A stretch of 64,000 bases of DNA from an uncultured Psychroserpens sp. (GCA_947488655.1 CANKZZ010000004.1:248001-312000), one strand, 5' to 3'; positions 1 to 10,438 are shown, counted from the first letter of the stretch. Numbers and translations: made by a program. Notes: a model not told the origin generated them from the sequence alone.

Positions 1-2
1 AA

Positions 3-1067
3 CTTACTACTCAAAGTTCTTCTCGTATAGAGCGTTTCAAGATAATTGAGACTAAAGACTTAAAGAACGCATCAAGCTTTTTTAATTATTTATTTATTAA
101 TTCTCAAAATTTAAATGACGAGCACTATCTCAAAAGTGTAATAAAGCATGAGCAAATTCATAGTAAAGATTTACATACTATAGATGTTATATTTATTGAA
201 TTGATACTTTGCTTTTTCTGGTTTAATCCATTTGTATGGTTGTATAAAAGGGTAATGATTCAAAATCATGAATTTATAGCAGATAGTCTCACAGTTAAAT
301 CAGGTTTTAATCTTGAAGACTACTCGCAAACCATTATAAATGCAGGATATAAGGAATACCGTGTTCCTCTAACCAGCGGATTTAATTTCATTCAAATCAA
401 AAATAGAATTATTATGCTACATCAATCAAAATCATCATTATTAAAACGAACTTTAAAAATTTCTACTGCCTTACTTATTTTTTCATGTATTTTTATTTTT
501 AGTTGTACTTACAGAGATTTAAATAAAGAGCCATTAGTCGTGGTCATAGATGCTGCTCATGGTGGTAATGACTCTGGCAATTTGAGCGCGAGTAGAGAAG
601 AAAAACAAATTGTACTGCAAATTTCTAATATTTTAGAAACTTTTAGTAATGATAAAGTTGAAATAATTCTCACTAGGAGTCATGACGAGTTTTTAAGTTT
701 AAGGTCTCGCGTAGCCTTAATAAATAATAGAAATCCAGATCTATTTTTAAGTTTACATACTAATGCGAGTTCAAACAAAGCAATTAAAGGTATAGAAGCT
801 TATTATGATATAGATAATGTGCATCATGATAAGAGTTTAATTTATGCTGAAATTTTAATTGAAAATCAATTAGATAATTTTACGAGTCGAGGCGTTAAGA
901 CCGCAAATTTTTATATTACAAAAAATACAACTGTACCTGGTGTACTATTAGAATTAGGTTTTCTAACAAACGAAAGTGATAGAGCAGTGCTTATTGATGA
1001 CAATCAACAAATTAAAATAGCGACTTCAATCTTTGAAAGTTTGTTAGATATAAGAGAAATTAAATAG
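3..1067 (+). CDS. M56 (BlaR1-like) peptidase domain fused to C-terminal N-acetylmuramoyl-L-alanine amidase (Amidase_3-like); 5' end outside window
   Basis: Frame is open from base 3; the stretch upstream of the listed ORF reads ...KSVIKHEQIHSKDLHTIDVIFIE (HExxH) then FFWFNPFVWLYKR typical of M56. After a TM/lipobox-like segment (IFSCIFIFSCTY) come HGGNDSG, SLHTNA and LLELGFLTN motifs of Amidase_3. Confidence 0.85.
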   Translation, partial: LTTQSSSRIERFKIIETKDLKNASSFFNYLFINSQNLNDEHYLKSVIKHEQIHSKDLHTIDVIFIELILCFFWFNPFVWLYKRVMIQNHEFIADSLTVKSGFNLEDYSQTIINAGYKEYRVPLTSGFNFIQIKNRIIMLHQSKSSLLKRTLKISTALLIFSCIFIFSCTYRDLNKEPLVVVIDAAHGGNDSGNLSASREEKQIVLQISNILETFSNDKVEIILTRSHDEFLSLRSRVALINNRNPDLFLSLHTNASSNKAIKGIEAYYDIDNVHHDKSLIYAEILIENQLDNFTSRGVKTANFYITKNTTVPGVLLELGFLTNESDRAVLIDDNQQIKIATSIFESLLDIREIK

Positions 1068-1261
1068 TAGTTTTTTTGCTTTACTCAGGTTAAATTCTAA
1101 ATCTTTAATATAGTATTGTATTGCGTTTTGCGCTTATACAATAGTGCTATCTTTAGAAAATAGATTATACTAAATTAGTAATATATAAACGAGCAAGAAT
1201 TGAAAATAAATGTTAATAGTTTGAATAGTTTCTTGTTTCCGAAGGTTATAAAAATAAAAAA

Positions 1262-1286
1262 AGCTAAACCTTGAGTTGGTTTAGCT
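1262..1286 (-). terminator. intrinsic terminator downstream of mscS-like gene
   Basis: AGCTAAACC-TTGAGTT-GGTTTAGCT stem, A-tract on + strand side (U-tract for - strand transcript). Confidence 0.7.
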
Positions 1287-1308
1287 ATAATGGTATTAAT
1301 TATAAATT

Positions 1309-2244
1309 TTATTCTTCTTCACTGTTTTTTTTGAGTTTCATCATTTCTTTAGCTTCTTTGTGATCATGAGCATTTTGAATTTCGATATTAGTAGGAAATG
1401 GTAAGTCTATACCAGCATCATCCATTGCATTTTGAGTATTTAAAATCACGCTAGAAAAGACTTTAACGACATTAGCACGCTCGCTCTCTGTCCACCATCT
1501 AACTCTAACTGTTAACCAGCTATCTGCCTGGTCCCAAGGTAAAACATCAACTGGTTTATCTTTGCTAACTCCTGATGTGTTTTCTATTGTTTCCTTTAAA
1601 ATTTTAAACGCTTTATCTCTATCTTGATCGTAACCTAAACCAATATCGTATTGTGAACGTATGAGTTCATTAGCAGTAATTACTTTAACTGAGTTGGTAT
1701 ATATTTCGCTATTTGGCACAACAATTCTTTGTCCATCATATTGTCTTATAATAGTTGCTCGCGTTTGAATGCGCTCAACTGTTCCTTCAAAGTTGTTAAC
1801 TATGATTTGATCACCAATTTCAAATGGCTGACGCATTAATATTAGAATTCCTGCGAGCCAATTTTGTAGAATGTCTTTAAATGCAAAACCAATTGCAACA
1901 GAACTTACACCAAGACCAGCAATTAAATCGGCAGGACTTAAATTTGGAGAAATAATTGTTAAACTCAACATTAAACCAACAATGGTTAATGCCCATCTTA
2001 GAAAACCTCCTAAGATTTCACCAAAATTGGGTCTACCTCTCTTTTCTAATAGTTTCTTAATACTTTTACCTATCCATCTAGATATGTAAATCATGGCTAC
2101 AAAAACTAAAATACCAACTAATATATTTGGTAAGTTTTTTATAAAACCATCTAGCCATGTATCTAATTTTTCAACAATACTAGTTGTATTAATATCAATT
2201 TCTCCTTTTTGGTCTTTTGGTGTTTCTTGTATGTAATTAAGCAT
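1309..2244 (-). CDS. MscS family mechanosensitive ion channel
   Basis: AGLGVSSVAIGFAFKDILQNWLAGILIL...QPFEIGDQI motif of MscS. Confidence 0.92.
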   Translation of the reverse strand: MLNYIQETPKDQKGEIDINTTSIVEKLDTWLDGFIKNLPNILVGILVFVAMIYISRWIGKSIKKLLEKRGRPNFGEILGGFLRWALTIVGLMLSLTIISPNLSPADLIAGLGVSSVAIGFAFKDILQNWLAGILILMRQPFEIGDQIIVNNFEGTVERIQTRATIIRQYDGQRIVVPNSEIYTNSVKVITANELIRSQYDIGLGYDQDRDKAFKILKETIENTSGVSKDKPVDVLPWDQADSWLTVRVRWWTESERANVVKVFSSVILNTQNAMDDAGIDLPFPTNIEIQNAHDHKEAKEMMKLKKNSEEE

Positions 2245-2480
2245 AATATATTATAATAGTTAGAAAATAGTTTAGAATTTTTAATAATTGGTCAACAGTC
2301 AAATAACATATGAAGTCGTTATTTGATGAGTATAGTATAACTTCGTTATAATGTATAGTTGATTGTTTATTAAATTATCTAAGGGTCTTCTAAGATAATT
2401 ATAATAATTTATGATTTTTAAGAATTTACTTGATAGAGTTAAAATTATTAGCTTTTTAGTTTAAAAAACTTATTGGCATA

Positions 2481-2526
2481 AAAAAAACCAATTCAAATCC
2501 AATATATATTGGCAGAATTGGCTTTT
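2481..2526 (-). terminator. intrinsic terminator of the beta-oxidation operon
   Basis: CCAATTC...GAATTGG outer stem with inner CCAATATATATTGG palindrome, A-tract on the + strand. Confidence 0.6.
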
Positions 2527-2546
2527 TAATAGTCAACTAAACTAAA

Positions 2547-4355
2547 CTAAAAGCAGTATTTATTCTCTGCTTTAACTTTTTCAGCTATCTCAATACGTAA
2601 GTCTACAATATCTGGATAGTTTGTATATTTTGTAAAACGCTTAAGACCCATTAACATCATTCGTTGCTCGTCACCTTCAGCAAAAGAAATAATACTTTCT
2701 TTTCCTTTTTCTTCTACGATATCAACTGCGTGATATAAATATAATTTAGCCATAGCAATTTGAGCAGATTGCTCTTTTTCGCTAGTGCGTTTAACATTTT
2801 TCTCTGTTCTTAAAATTGCAGATTCTGCCATGTAGATTTCAATTAAAATATCTGCAGCAGCAATTAATAATTGTTGATGTTCTTCTAGCTTAGGTCCAAA
2901 TTTTTGAACTGCTCCACCTGCAACCATTAAAAATGTTTTCTTAAGTTTTGCAATCATTTGTTTTTCTTCTGAAAATAATTCAGAATAATCTGGAGTATCA
3001 AAAGATGGTATTCCCATTAATTCTTCTTGTACTGCTTGTGCAGGACCTAATAAGTCAACATGACCTTTCATCGCCTTTTTAACAAGCATGCCAACAGCTA
3101 ACATTCTATTAATTTCGTTAGTACCTTCATAAATACGAGCAATTCGCGCATCTCTCCAAGCAGCTTCCATTGGTGTTTCTTCAGAGAATCCCATACCACC
3201 AAAAATCTGGATACCCTCATCAGCACAGTTTTGAACATCTTCTGAAACAGCTACTTTTAAGATAGAACATTCAATAGCATATTCTTCTACACCTTTAAGC
3301 TCTGCTTCTTGATGCGTGTTACCTGCAGCTTCTCTAATTGCAATTCTGTCTTCGATATTTTTTGCAGCTCTATATGTGGCAGACTCACCAGCATATGCAC
3401 TTGCAGCCATTTCGGCTAATTTGGTTTTTATAGCTCCAAAGTTTGCAATAGGAGTTTTAAACTGTTTACGTTCGTTAGCATAATTAACAGCAGTAGTTAA
3501 GATTCTACGTTGAGAATCTAAACATGCAGCAGCTAGTTTTATACGACCAACATTTAATGCGTTCATAGCAATTTTAAAACCTTCACCACGACCAGCTAAC
3601 ATATTTTCTACTGGTACAACTGTATCATTAAAAAATACCTGACGTGTAGAACTAGCTCTAATTCCTAATTTGTGCTCTTCTTCTCCTAAAGTAATTCCAT
3701 TAGGATTTTCTCCATCGTATTCTACGATAAAACCTGTAATATTTTTATCATCTTCAATACGAGCAAAAACAATCATCAAACTACAGAAACCTGCATTTGA
3801 AATCCACATTTTTTGTCCGTTAATTTTATAAGACTTACCATCTGCCGATAGTTCAGCAGTAGTTTTACCAGAGTTAGCATCAGAACCTGCTCCAGGCTCT
3901 GTTAAACAATAAGCTCCAAACCACTCGCCAGAAGCTAATTTTGGTACATATTTTTGCTTTTGTGCTTCTGTACCATATAGAGTAATTGGCATCGTACCAA
4001 TACCTGTATGCGCACCAAAAGCTGTACTAAAAGAACCAGTACCAGATGAAATATAGTCACATGTTAAACATGTAGAAACAAAGCCCATTCCCATTCCGCC
4101 ATAAGCTTCAGGAACAGAAACACTTAAAAATCCCATGTCTCCAGCTTTACGCATAACGTCTTCAGTTAATGCATAATCTTTAGCTTCAAAACGTGCTTTA
4201 TGAGGAATAATTTCACGATCATTAAATTCCATTACAGAATCTTTCATCATTGCTTGCTCTTCTGAAAAATCTTCAGGAGTAAACACATCATCACAATTTG
4301 TTTCTTTTACTAAGAATTGACCTCCACGAAGGATATCTTTTTCTAAATCTGCCAT
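2547..4355 (-). CDS. fadE: acyl-CoA dehydrogenase (FadE-like)
   Basis: WFGAYCLTEPGAGSDANSGKTTAE, QIFGGMGFSEETPMEAAWRDARIARIYEGTNEINRML. Confidence 0.9.
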   Translation of the reverse strand: MADLEKDILRGGQFLVKETNCDDVFTPEDFSEEQAMMKDSVMEFNDREIIPHKARFEAKDYALTEDVMRKAGDMGFLSVSVPEAYGGMGMGFVSTCLTCDYISSGTGSFSTAFGAHTGIGTMPITLYGTEAQKQKYVPKLASGEWFGAYCLTEPGAGSDANSGKTTAELSADGKSYKINGQKMWISNAGFCSLMIVFARIEDDKNITGFIVEYDGENPNGITLGEEEHKLGIRASSTRQVFFNDTVVPVENMLAGRGEGFKIAMNALNVGRIKLAAACLDSQRRILTTAVNYANERKQFKTPIANFGAIKTKLAEMAASAYAGESATYRAAKNIEDRIAIREAAGNTHQEAELKGVEEYAIECSILKVAVSEDVQNCADEGIQIFGGMGFSEETPMEAAWRDARIARIYEGTNEINRMLAVGMLVKKAMKGHVDLLGPAQAVQEELMGIPSFDTPDYSELFSEEKQMIAKLKKTFLMVAGGAVQKFGPKLEEHQQLLIAAADILIEIYMAESAILRTEKNVKRTSEKEQSAQIAMAKLYLYHAVDIVEEKGKESIISFAEGDEQRMMLMGLKRFTKYTNYPDIVDLRIEIAEKVKAENKYCF

Positions 4356-4382
4356 TTTATAGTATTGTATTAAGTTCTTTAA

Positions 4383-5576
4383 TTAGTTTAAAAATTCGAA
4401 TATTCCGCAAGCACCTTGACCTGTTCCAACACACATGGTAACTGCACCATATTTACCTGTCATGTCTTGCTTACGCATTTCGTCAAATAGTTGTACAGAT
4501 AATTTTGCTCCTGTACATCCTAATGGGTGACCCAATGCAATTGCACCACCATTTACGTTAATTATATCTGGATTAAGATTTAGTTCTCTAATTACAGCTA
4601 AAGATTGCGAAGCAAAAGCTTCATTTAACTCAATTAAAGCTAAATCGTCTTGTTTTAATCCTGCTTGTTTTAATGCTTTTGGAATTGCTTTTACTGGTCC
4701 AATACCCATAATACGAGGCTCAACACCTGCAGCAGCATAGTTTACCATTCTTGCAATTGGTTCTAAACCTAGCTCTTTAACCATGTCTTCACTCATAACC
4801 ATTACAAAAGCTGCACCATCACTCATTTGCGATGAGTTACCTGCTGTTACACTTCCTCCAGCAGCAAATACTGCTCGTAATTTTGCTAAAGCTTCTTTAC
4901 TTGTTCCTGCTCTAGGACCTTCATCTTTAGTTACCGTATAACATTTTGTTGCTTTCTTTCCGTTAGCATCAACATAAGTTTGTTCAACTTCAATTGGTAC
5001 TATTTGATCTTGAAAACGATTTTCTGCCTGCGCTCTTAATGCTTTCATATGAGAGTTGTACGCAAATTCATCTTGATCTTCTCGAGAAACATTAAATTGT
5101 TTTGCAACTGCCTCAGCAGTATTTCCCATTCCCCAATAATAATCTTCATGACCATTTTTTACAATGGCATCATAATTTAATTCTGGTTTAAAACCAGTCA
5201 TTGGCACACTACTCATGCTCTCTGCACCACCTGCTATAATACAATCTGCCATACCAGCTTGAATTTTTGCAGTAGCCATACCGATAGTCTCTACTCCAGA
5301 TGAGCAAAAACGGTTTACAGTTACACCAGGAACATCAATTACTTCTAATCCCATTAAAGAAATTAATCGTGCCATATTTAATCCTTGAGAACCTTCTGGC
5401 ATTGCGTTACCCACAATAACATCATCAATTCGCTTTGGGTCTAAACCTGGCAATTCATTCATCATATATTTGATGGTTTCTGCTGCCAATTCATCTGTTC
5501 TTTTAAAACGGAACACACCTTTTGGAGCTTTGCCAACTGCGGTTCTATATGCTTTTACTATATATGCTGTTTTCAT
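4383..5576 (-). CDS. fadA: acetyl-CoA C-acyltransferase (thiolase)
   Basis: VNRFCSSGVETI, NVNGGAIALGHPLGCTGAK, CVGTGQGACG thiolase signatures. Confidence 0.93.
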   Translation of the reverse strand: MKTAYIVKAYRTAVGKAPKGVFRFKRTDELAAETIKYMMNELPGLDPKRIDDVIVGNAMPEGSQGLNMARLISLMGLEVIDVPGVTVNRFCSSGVETIGMATAKIQAGMADCIIAGGAESMSSVPMTGFKPELNYDAIVKNGHEDYYWGMGNTAEAVAKQFNVSREDQDEFAYNSHMKALRAQAENRFQDQIVPIEVEQTYVDANGKKATKCYTVTKDEGPRAGTSKEALAKLRAVFAAGGSVTAGNSSQMSDGAAFVMVMSEDMVKELGLEPIARMVNYAAAGVEPRIMGIGPVKAIPKALKQAGLKQDDLALIELNEAFASQSLAVIRELNLNPDIINVNGGAIALGHPLGCTGAKLSVQLFDEMRKQDMTGKYGAVTMCVGTGQGACGIFEFLN

Positions 5577-5581
5577 TTTTA

Positions 5582-7990
5582 TTAGTTTCTTAAAGGTTTA
5601 CCTTTGGTTAACATGTGCTGAATACGTTCTAAAGTTTTACGTTCTGTACATAAACTTAAAAAAGCTTCACGCTCTAAATCCAATAAATATTGTTCACTAA
5701 CTAAAGTTGGTTCAGATAAATCTCCACCAGCCATTACATAAGCTAATTTATTAGCAATTTTCATATCGTGTTCAGATATGTAGTTAGAGTCTTTCATAGA
5801 ATCTGTTCCAACCATAAACATACCTAACGCTTGTTTACCAAGTACTTTTACATCTGTACGTTTTACTGGTTGTGTATAACCCATATCTGCCATTAGTTTA
5901 GCGTGTTGTTTTGCAACTGCTATTTGACGATCTTTATTAACAACCACAACATCTTTTCCTTTTTGAAGAATACCTAAATCGAAAGCTTCATAAGCAGATG
6001 TTGCTACTTTTGCCATACCAATGGTTAAAAAATAGTCTTGTAATGTGTTTAATTGCACATCACCTTTTCTAAATGTGTCTGATGCTCTTAAAGCCATTTC
6101 TTTAGAACCACCACCACCAGGAATCACACCAACACCAAACTCTACAAGTCCAATATAAGTTTCTGCTGCTGCAACAACTTTATCTGCGTGCATTGATAGC
6201 TCACATCCACCTCCTAATGCCATACCATGAGGTGCAGCAACGGTTGGAATTGCAGAGTAACGCATACGCATCATAGTATCCTGGAAGTATTTGATAGCCA
6301 TATTAAGCTCATCATACTCTTGCTCGGCAGCCATCATAAAAATCATACCAATGTTTGCACCAACCGAGAAGTTAGCTGCTTGGTTACCAACCACTAATCC
6401 TGCAAAATCTTTTTCGGCTAAATCAATTGCTTTATTTAAACCTGCAAGCACATCACCTCCAATGGTGTTCATTTTAGATTGGAACTCTACATTAAGGATT
6501 CCATCTCCTAAATCTTCAACAACAACGCCAGAGTTTTTGAATACTTCAGACGTTTTTCTAATATTGTCTAAAATGATAAAACTGTCTTGTCCAGGTATTT
6601 TTTCTTGTGTTTTCTTCGGAATATCGTAAGCATAAGTTGCTCCATCTTTAATAGAGTAGAAGCTATCGCTACCAGATTGAAGCATATCTTGAACCCAATC
6701 AGCAGGAGTTAAACCTTCTGCCTTCATCATTTCTATTCCTTTTTCTACACCAATTGCGTCCCAAATTTGAAAAGGTCCATGTTCCCATCCAAATCCAGCT
6801 TTCATAGCATCATCAATCTTATAAAGGTCATCTGTGATTTCAGGTATACGGTTTGATACGTATGCAAATAATGCAGAAAAACTCTTTCTATAGAATTCAC
6901 CAGCTTTATCTTTACCTTTAACTAATACTTTAAAACGATCTGCTACTTTATCTATAGTTTTAGTGAGTTCTAAAGTGGCAAATTTTGCACGTTTAGCAGT
7001 GCGATATTCTAGAGTGTTTAAGTCTAGAGATAAAATTTCTTTTTTACCATCTGACGAAACATTCTTTTTATAAAATCCTTGACCTGTTTTACTTCCTAAC
7101 CAATTGTTCTCCATCATTGTGTTGATGAAATCTGGTAATTCAAAAAGTTCTAATCGTTCGTCATTTGGGCAGTTTTCTCTAATTCCGTTTGCAACATGAA
7201 CTAAAGTGTCTAAACCAACAACATCAACCGTACGGAAGGTTGCCGATTTTGGACGACCAATTACTGGTCCTGATAATTTATCAACTTCTTCAATAGTAAG
7301 ATCTAAATCTTTTACTGCGTGAAATAAACTTTGAATACTAAAAATCCCTATTCTATTTCCAATAAAAGCAGGTGTATCTTTAGCAATTACAGAAGTCTTT
7401 CCTAAAAATTGCTCACCATAACCATTTAAAAACTCTAATACAGAAGCATCAGTTTTTGGTCCTGGTATAATTTCAAATAATTTAAGGTAGCGAGCAGGAT
7501 TAAAGAAGTGCGTACCGCAGAAGTGCTTTTGAAAATCTTCACTTCGACCTTCACTCATAAATTTAATAGGAATACCAGAGGTGTTTGAAGTAATTAACGT
7601 TCCTGGTGTTCTATATTTTTCTAGTTTTTCAAAAACTTGTTGTTTTATATCTAGTCTTTCAACCACTACTTCCATGATCCAATCTACATCGGCAACTTTT
7701 GCAATATCATCTTCTAAGTTTCCTGTAGAAATGCGGTTTGCAAATGATGGATGATAGAGTGGTGCAGGTTTAGATTTTATAGATGCTGTTAAGGCATCAT
7801 TTACTAATCTATTTCTTACGACTTTATCTTCTAAAGTTAAGCCTTTAGCTTTTTCTTTAGCGTTAAGTTCTCTAGGTACGATGTCTAATAATAAAACATC
7901 TACACCAATGTTGGCAAAATGACAAGCGATACCGCTACCCATAATACCTGAGCCTATAATGGCTATTTTTTTAATTCTACGTTTGCTCAT
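5582..7990 (-). CDS. fadN: 3-hydroxyacyl-CoA dehydrogenase / enoyl-CoA hydratase fusion (HAD domain N-terminal, FadN-like order)
   Basis: N-term IAIIGSGIMGSGIACHFA Rossmann motif; C-term crotonase segment AAPHGMALGGGCELSMHADKVVA. Confidence 0.88.
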   Translation of the reverse strand: MSKRRIKKIAIIGSGIMGSGIACHFANIGVDVLLLDIVPRELNAKEKAKGLTLEDKVVRNRLVNDALTASIKSKPAPLYHPSFANRISTGNLEDDIAKVADVDWIMEVVVERLDIKQQVFEKLEKYRTPGTLITSNTSGIPIKFMSEGRSEDFQKHFCGTHFFNPARYLKLFEIIPGPKTDASVLEFLNGYGEQFLGKTSVIAKDTPAFIGNRIGIFSIQSLFHAVKDLDLTIEEVDKLSGPVIGRPKSATFRTVDVVGLDTLVHVANGIRENCPNDERLELFELPDFINTMMENNWLGSKTGQGFYKKNVSSDGKKEILSLDLNTLEYRTAKRAKFATLELTKTIDKVADRFKVLVKGKDKAGEFYRKSFSALFAYVSNRIPEITDDLYKIDDAMKAGFGWEHGPFQIWDAIGVEKGIEMMKAEGLTPADWVQDMLQSGSDSFYSIKDGATYAYDIPKKTQEKIPGQDSFIILDNIRKTSEVFKNSGVVVEDLGDGILNVEFQSKMNTIGGDVLAGLNKAIDLAEKDFAGLVVGNQAANFSVGANIGMIFMMAAEQEYDELNMAIKYFQDTMMRMRYSAIPTVAAPHGMALGGGCELSMHADKVVAAAETYIGLVEFGVGVIPGGGGSKEMALRASDTFRKGDVQLNTLQDYFLTIGMAKVATSAYEAFDLGILQKGKDVVVVNKDRQIAVAKQHAKLMADMGYTQPVKRTDVKVLGKQALGMFMVGTDSMKDSNYISEHDMKIANKLAYVMAGGDLSEPTLVSEQYLLDLEREAFLSLCTERKTLERIQHMLTKGKPLRN

Positions 7991-7991
7991 C

Positions 7992-8447
7992 TTATTTTAA
8001 GGTGTGTTCTTTTTGGTTGTAAATTTTCTTGTTTGAAATCATATTGTTTATAACTTCGGCTACTTTATAGAAGTTTAATAATTCATCTTCTGTGACATTA
8101 GCTTTAATACTATTATTAAAGGTTAGTACTTTTTCTTTAGAATACTCTCTCTTTTCTCTACCAAACTCAGTCAAAAAAATTAAGACACCACGTCCATCTT
8201 CTGGATTTGGCTTTCTAATAATCAAACCTTTCTCTTCCATTGTTTTAAGCGTCCTAGAAAGACTAGTAGCTTCCATGCCCATTTTAGGTCCTAAGGATGT
8301 AGAAGGCGTACCATTTTCTGGATCAATACTTAATAAAGCAAAGCCTGTTGCCATTGTTGACTCAAATTTAAGAGCCTCTTCATTATACATTTTGTTTACA
8401 GCTAACCAAGTGGTTCTAAGCACGTAATCAATGGTTTTATCTTTCAT
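7992..8447 (-). CDS. MarR family transcriptional regulator
   Basis: MarR winged-helix: LGPKMGMEATSLSRTLKTMEEKGLIIRKPNPEDGRGVLIFLTEFG; start at MKDKTIDY (8447) preferred over the listed 8468. Confidence 0.88.
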   Translation of the reverse strand: MKDKTIDYVLRTTWLAVNKMYNEEALKFESTMATGFALLSIDPENGTPSTSLGPKMGMEATSLSRTLKTMEEKGLIIRKPNPEDGRGVLIFLTEFGREKREYSKEKVLTFNNSIKANVTEDELLNFYKVAEVINNMISNKKIYNQKEHTLK

Positions 8448-8481
8448 GTTAATCCTGATAGAAGTCAAAGATAATAAAAAA

Positions 8482-8499
8482 TACTATGCGTGCATAATA
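8482..8499. promoter_or_regulatory. candidate MarR operator (dyad TATGC-GT-GCATA)
   Basis: TATGCGTGCATA at 8485-8496 with further pairing outward, about 40 bp upstream of the marR start codon. Confidence 0.5.
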
Positions 8500-8531
8500 A
8501 ATTAATATAATTTTATGCTTGAGTAGATGTC

Positions 8532-8563
8532 AAAAAAAAGAACCTTAAATAAGGTTCTCTTTT
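8532..8563 (-). terminator. intrinsic terminator of acyl-CoA ligase gene
   Basis: AGAACCTT-AAAT-AAGGTTCT with A8 on the + strand (U-tract for - strand transcript). Confidence 0.75.
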
Positions 8564-8573
8564 GTGTATGTTT

Positions 8574-10346
8574 TTATGGACGATATATCTTTTCATAAAG
8601 CACTTCGTATTTGGCTTTAATTATATTACGCTTCATTTTCATGGTAGGAGTAAGGTGTCCTCCATCTACAGACCAAACTTCTGGAGTGAGTTCAAAACGT
8701 TTAATTTGTTCCCATTTTCCGAAGTGTTTATTATACTTATCTACTTCTTTTTGAATACGATTTACTATGATTTCTGAATTTGCTATTTCGGCATCTGTGG
8801 TGCCAATATCATGACCTTTTAATTTTATCCAATCTCTAATAAATTCGAAATTAGGTTGTATAATAGCAGCTGGCATCTTTTCGCCTTCCCCTACTACCAT
8901 AATTTGTTCTATGAAAAGCGATTGTTTCATATCGTTTTCTAATAATGGAGGGATTACATATTTACCACCCGACGTTTTAAACATTTCTTTTTTACGACCA
9001 GTAATTTTTAAAAACCCTTCGGCATCAACTTCTCCTTTATCTCCAGTATGAAAATAGTCTCCTGTCATTACACTAGCAGTTTTTTCTGGATCTTTATAAT
9101 AACCCATCATAACATTTGGCCCTTTTATAAGGAGTTCACCATCGTCTGCAATTTTTATTTCTACATTGTCAATAGCTTTTCCAACTGTACCTACTTTATA
9201 CATGTTATCGGCATATAAACCTACAGTTACAACAGGAGAGGTTTCGGTAAGTCCGTAACCTTCCATAACTCTCATTTTTGCAGCTCCAAAAACTCTGGCA
9301 AGTCTTGGTTGTAATGCAGCACTACCAGATACCATGGTGCCTAAGTTGCCACCTAAAGCTTCTCTCCACTTGCTAAAAATAAGTTTGTTAGCAATTTTTA
9401 GCTTAAACTCATACCATGCTCCATTGGCTCCATAAGGTTCCCATTGTTCTCCTAATCTCACTGCCCAAAAAAACAAGCCTTTTTTTATACCTGTTAAGTC
9501 TTCGCCTTTAAGCATTATTTTATCAAATACTTTTTCTAATAGACGAGGCACAACACTCATTAAGTTAGGTTTTACTTCTTTAGCATTTTCACCAATTTTA
9601 TCAATGCCTTCGGCATAATATATAGATGTACCTGCATATTGGTACACATAAATTAATACACGCTCAAAAATATGGCAAATTGGTAAGAAGCTTAAAACTC
9701 TATTTTCTCCTTCTACCAATGGCACTCTTGGTGAGCTGTCTAAGGCATTACTTGTAATATTCCAATGAGATAGCATTACACCTTTTGGTCTTCCTGTTGT
9801 ACCAGATGTATAAATTATAGTAGCTAAATCTTCTGGTTTTACAGCATCTTTACGCGCTTCTACTTCGGGTTGATTGCTTTGGTCCTTACCAAGTTCTAAT
9901 AATTCAGAATAATGCTTACAACCCTCAATACGATTAAATGAATAAACTTCTTTTATACTCGTATTTGCTTGTACTTTTCTAACTTTTTCTAAAACTTCAA
10001 CATCAGATACAAAACAGTATATAGATTCACTATGATTTAAAACATACTCGTAATCTTCTGCGCAAATAGTAGGATATATTGGTATATTTTGTGCTCCTAA
10101 TTGTAGGATACCAATATCCATAATATTCCATTCTGTTCTATTGGTAGATGAAATAACAGCTATTTTATCGTCTTTTTGTATGCCAAGTTTTAAGAGTGCT
10201 CGACTCATTGCGTTAGCTTTATCAACATATTCTTGAGTAGATGTTGGTGTCCACTCACCATCGTATTTTGTTACTAATGCAGATGCATTAGGCTTATTAT
10301 TAAGCTGGTAGTACGGAAAATCAAAAAGGCGTGTTACTTTTGACAT
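8574..10346 (-). CDS. long-chain acyl-CoA synthetase / AMP-dependent ligase
   Basis: ATIIYTSGTTGRPKGVMLSH AMP-binding motif; VMEGYGLTETSPVV; start at MSKVTRLF assumed. Confidence 0.92.
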   Translation of the reverse strand: MSKVTRLFDFPYYQLNNKPNASALVTKYDGEWTPTSTQEYVDKANAMSRALLKLGIQKDDKIAVISSTNRTEWNIMDIGILQLGAQNIPIYPTICAEDYEYVLNHSESIYCFVSDVEVLEKVRKVQANTSIKEVYSFNRIEGCKHYSELLELGKDQSNQPEVEARKDAVKPEDLATIIYTSGTTGRPKGVMLSHWNITSNALDSSPRVPLVEGENRVLSFLPICHIFERVLIYVYQYAGTSIYYAEGIDKIGENAKEVKPNLMSVVPRLLEKVFDKIMLKGEDLTGIKKGLFFWAVRLGEQWEPYGANGAWYEFKLKIANKLIFSKWREALGGNLGTMVSGSAALQPRLARVFGAAKMRVMEGYGLTETSPVVTVGLYADNMYKVGTVGKAIDNVEIKIADDGELLIKGPNVMMGYYKDPEKTASVMTGDYFHTGDKGEVDAEGFLKITGRKKEMFKTSGGKYVIPPLLENDMKQSLFIEQIMVVGEGEKMPAAIIQPNFEFIRDWIKLKGHDIGTTDAEIANSEIIVNRIQKEVDKYNKHFGKWEQIKRFELTPEVWSVDGGHLTPTMKMKRNIIKAKYEVLYEKIYRP

Positions 10347-10438
10347 ATATATAATTAGCAAATTTTATTAAGGAATTTTACGAAAATAAGAAAATAAGTC
10401 CTAAAAAATCTAAAATAATGCTAATTGCTTTGATTTGT

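Noticed and set aside
6291-6629. 112-aa + strand ORF inside fadN, and similar shadow ORFs elsewhere (8092, 16079, 19595, 37340, 59498)
   Set aside because: Antisense shadows of well-supported genes; no start-site, promoter or domain support.
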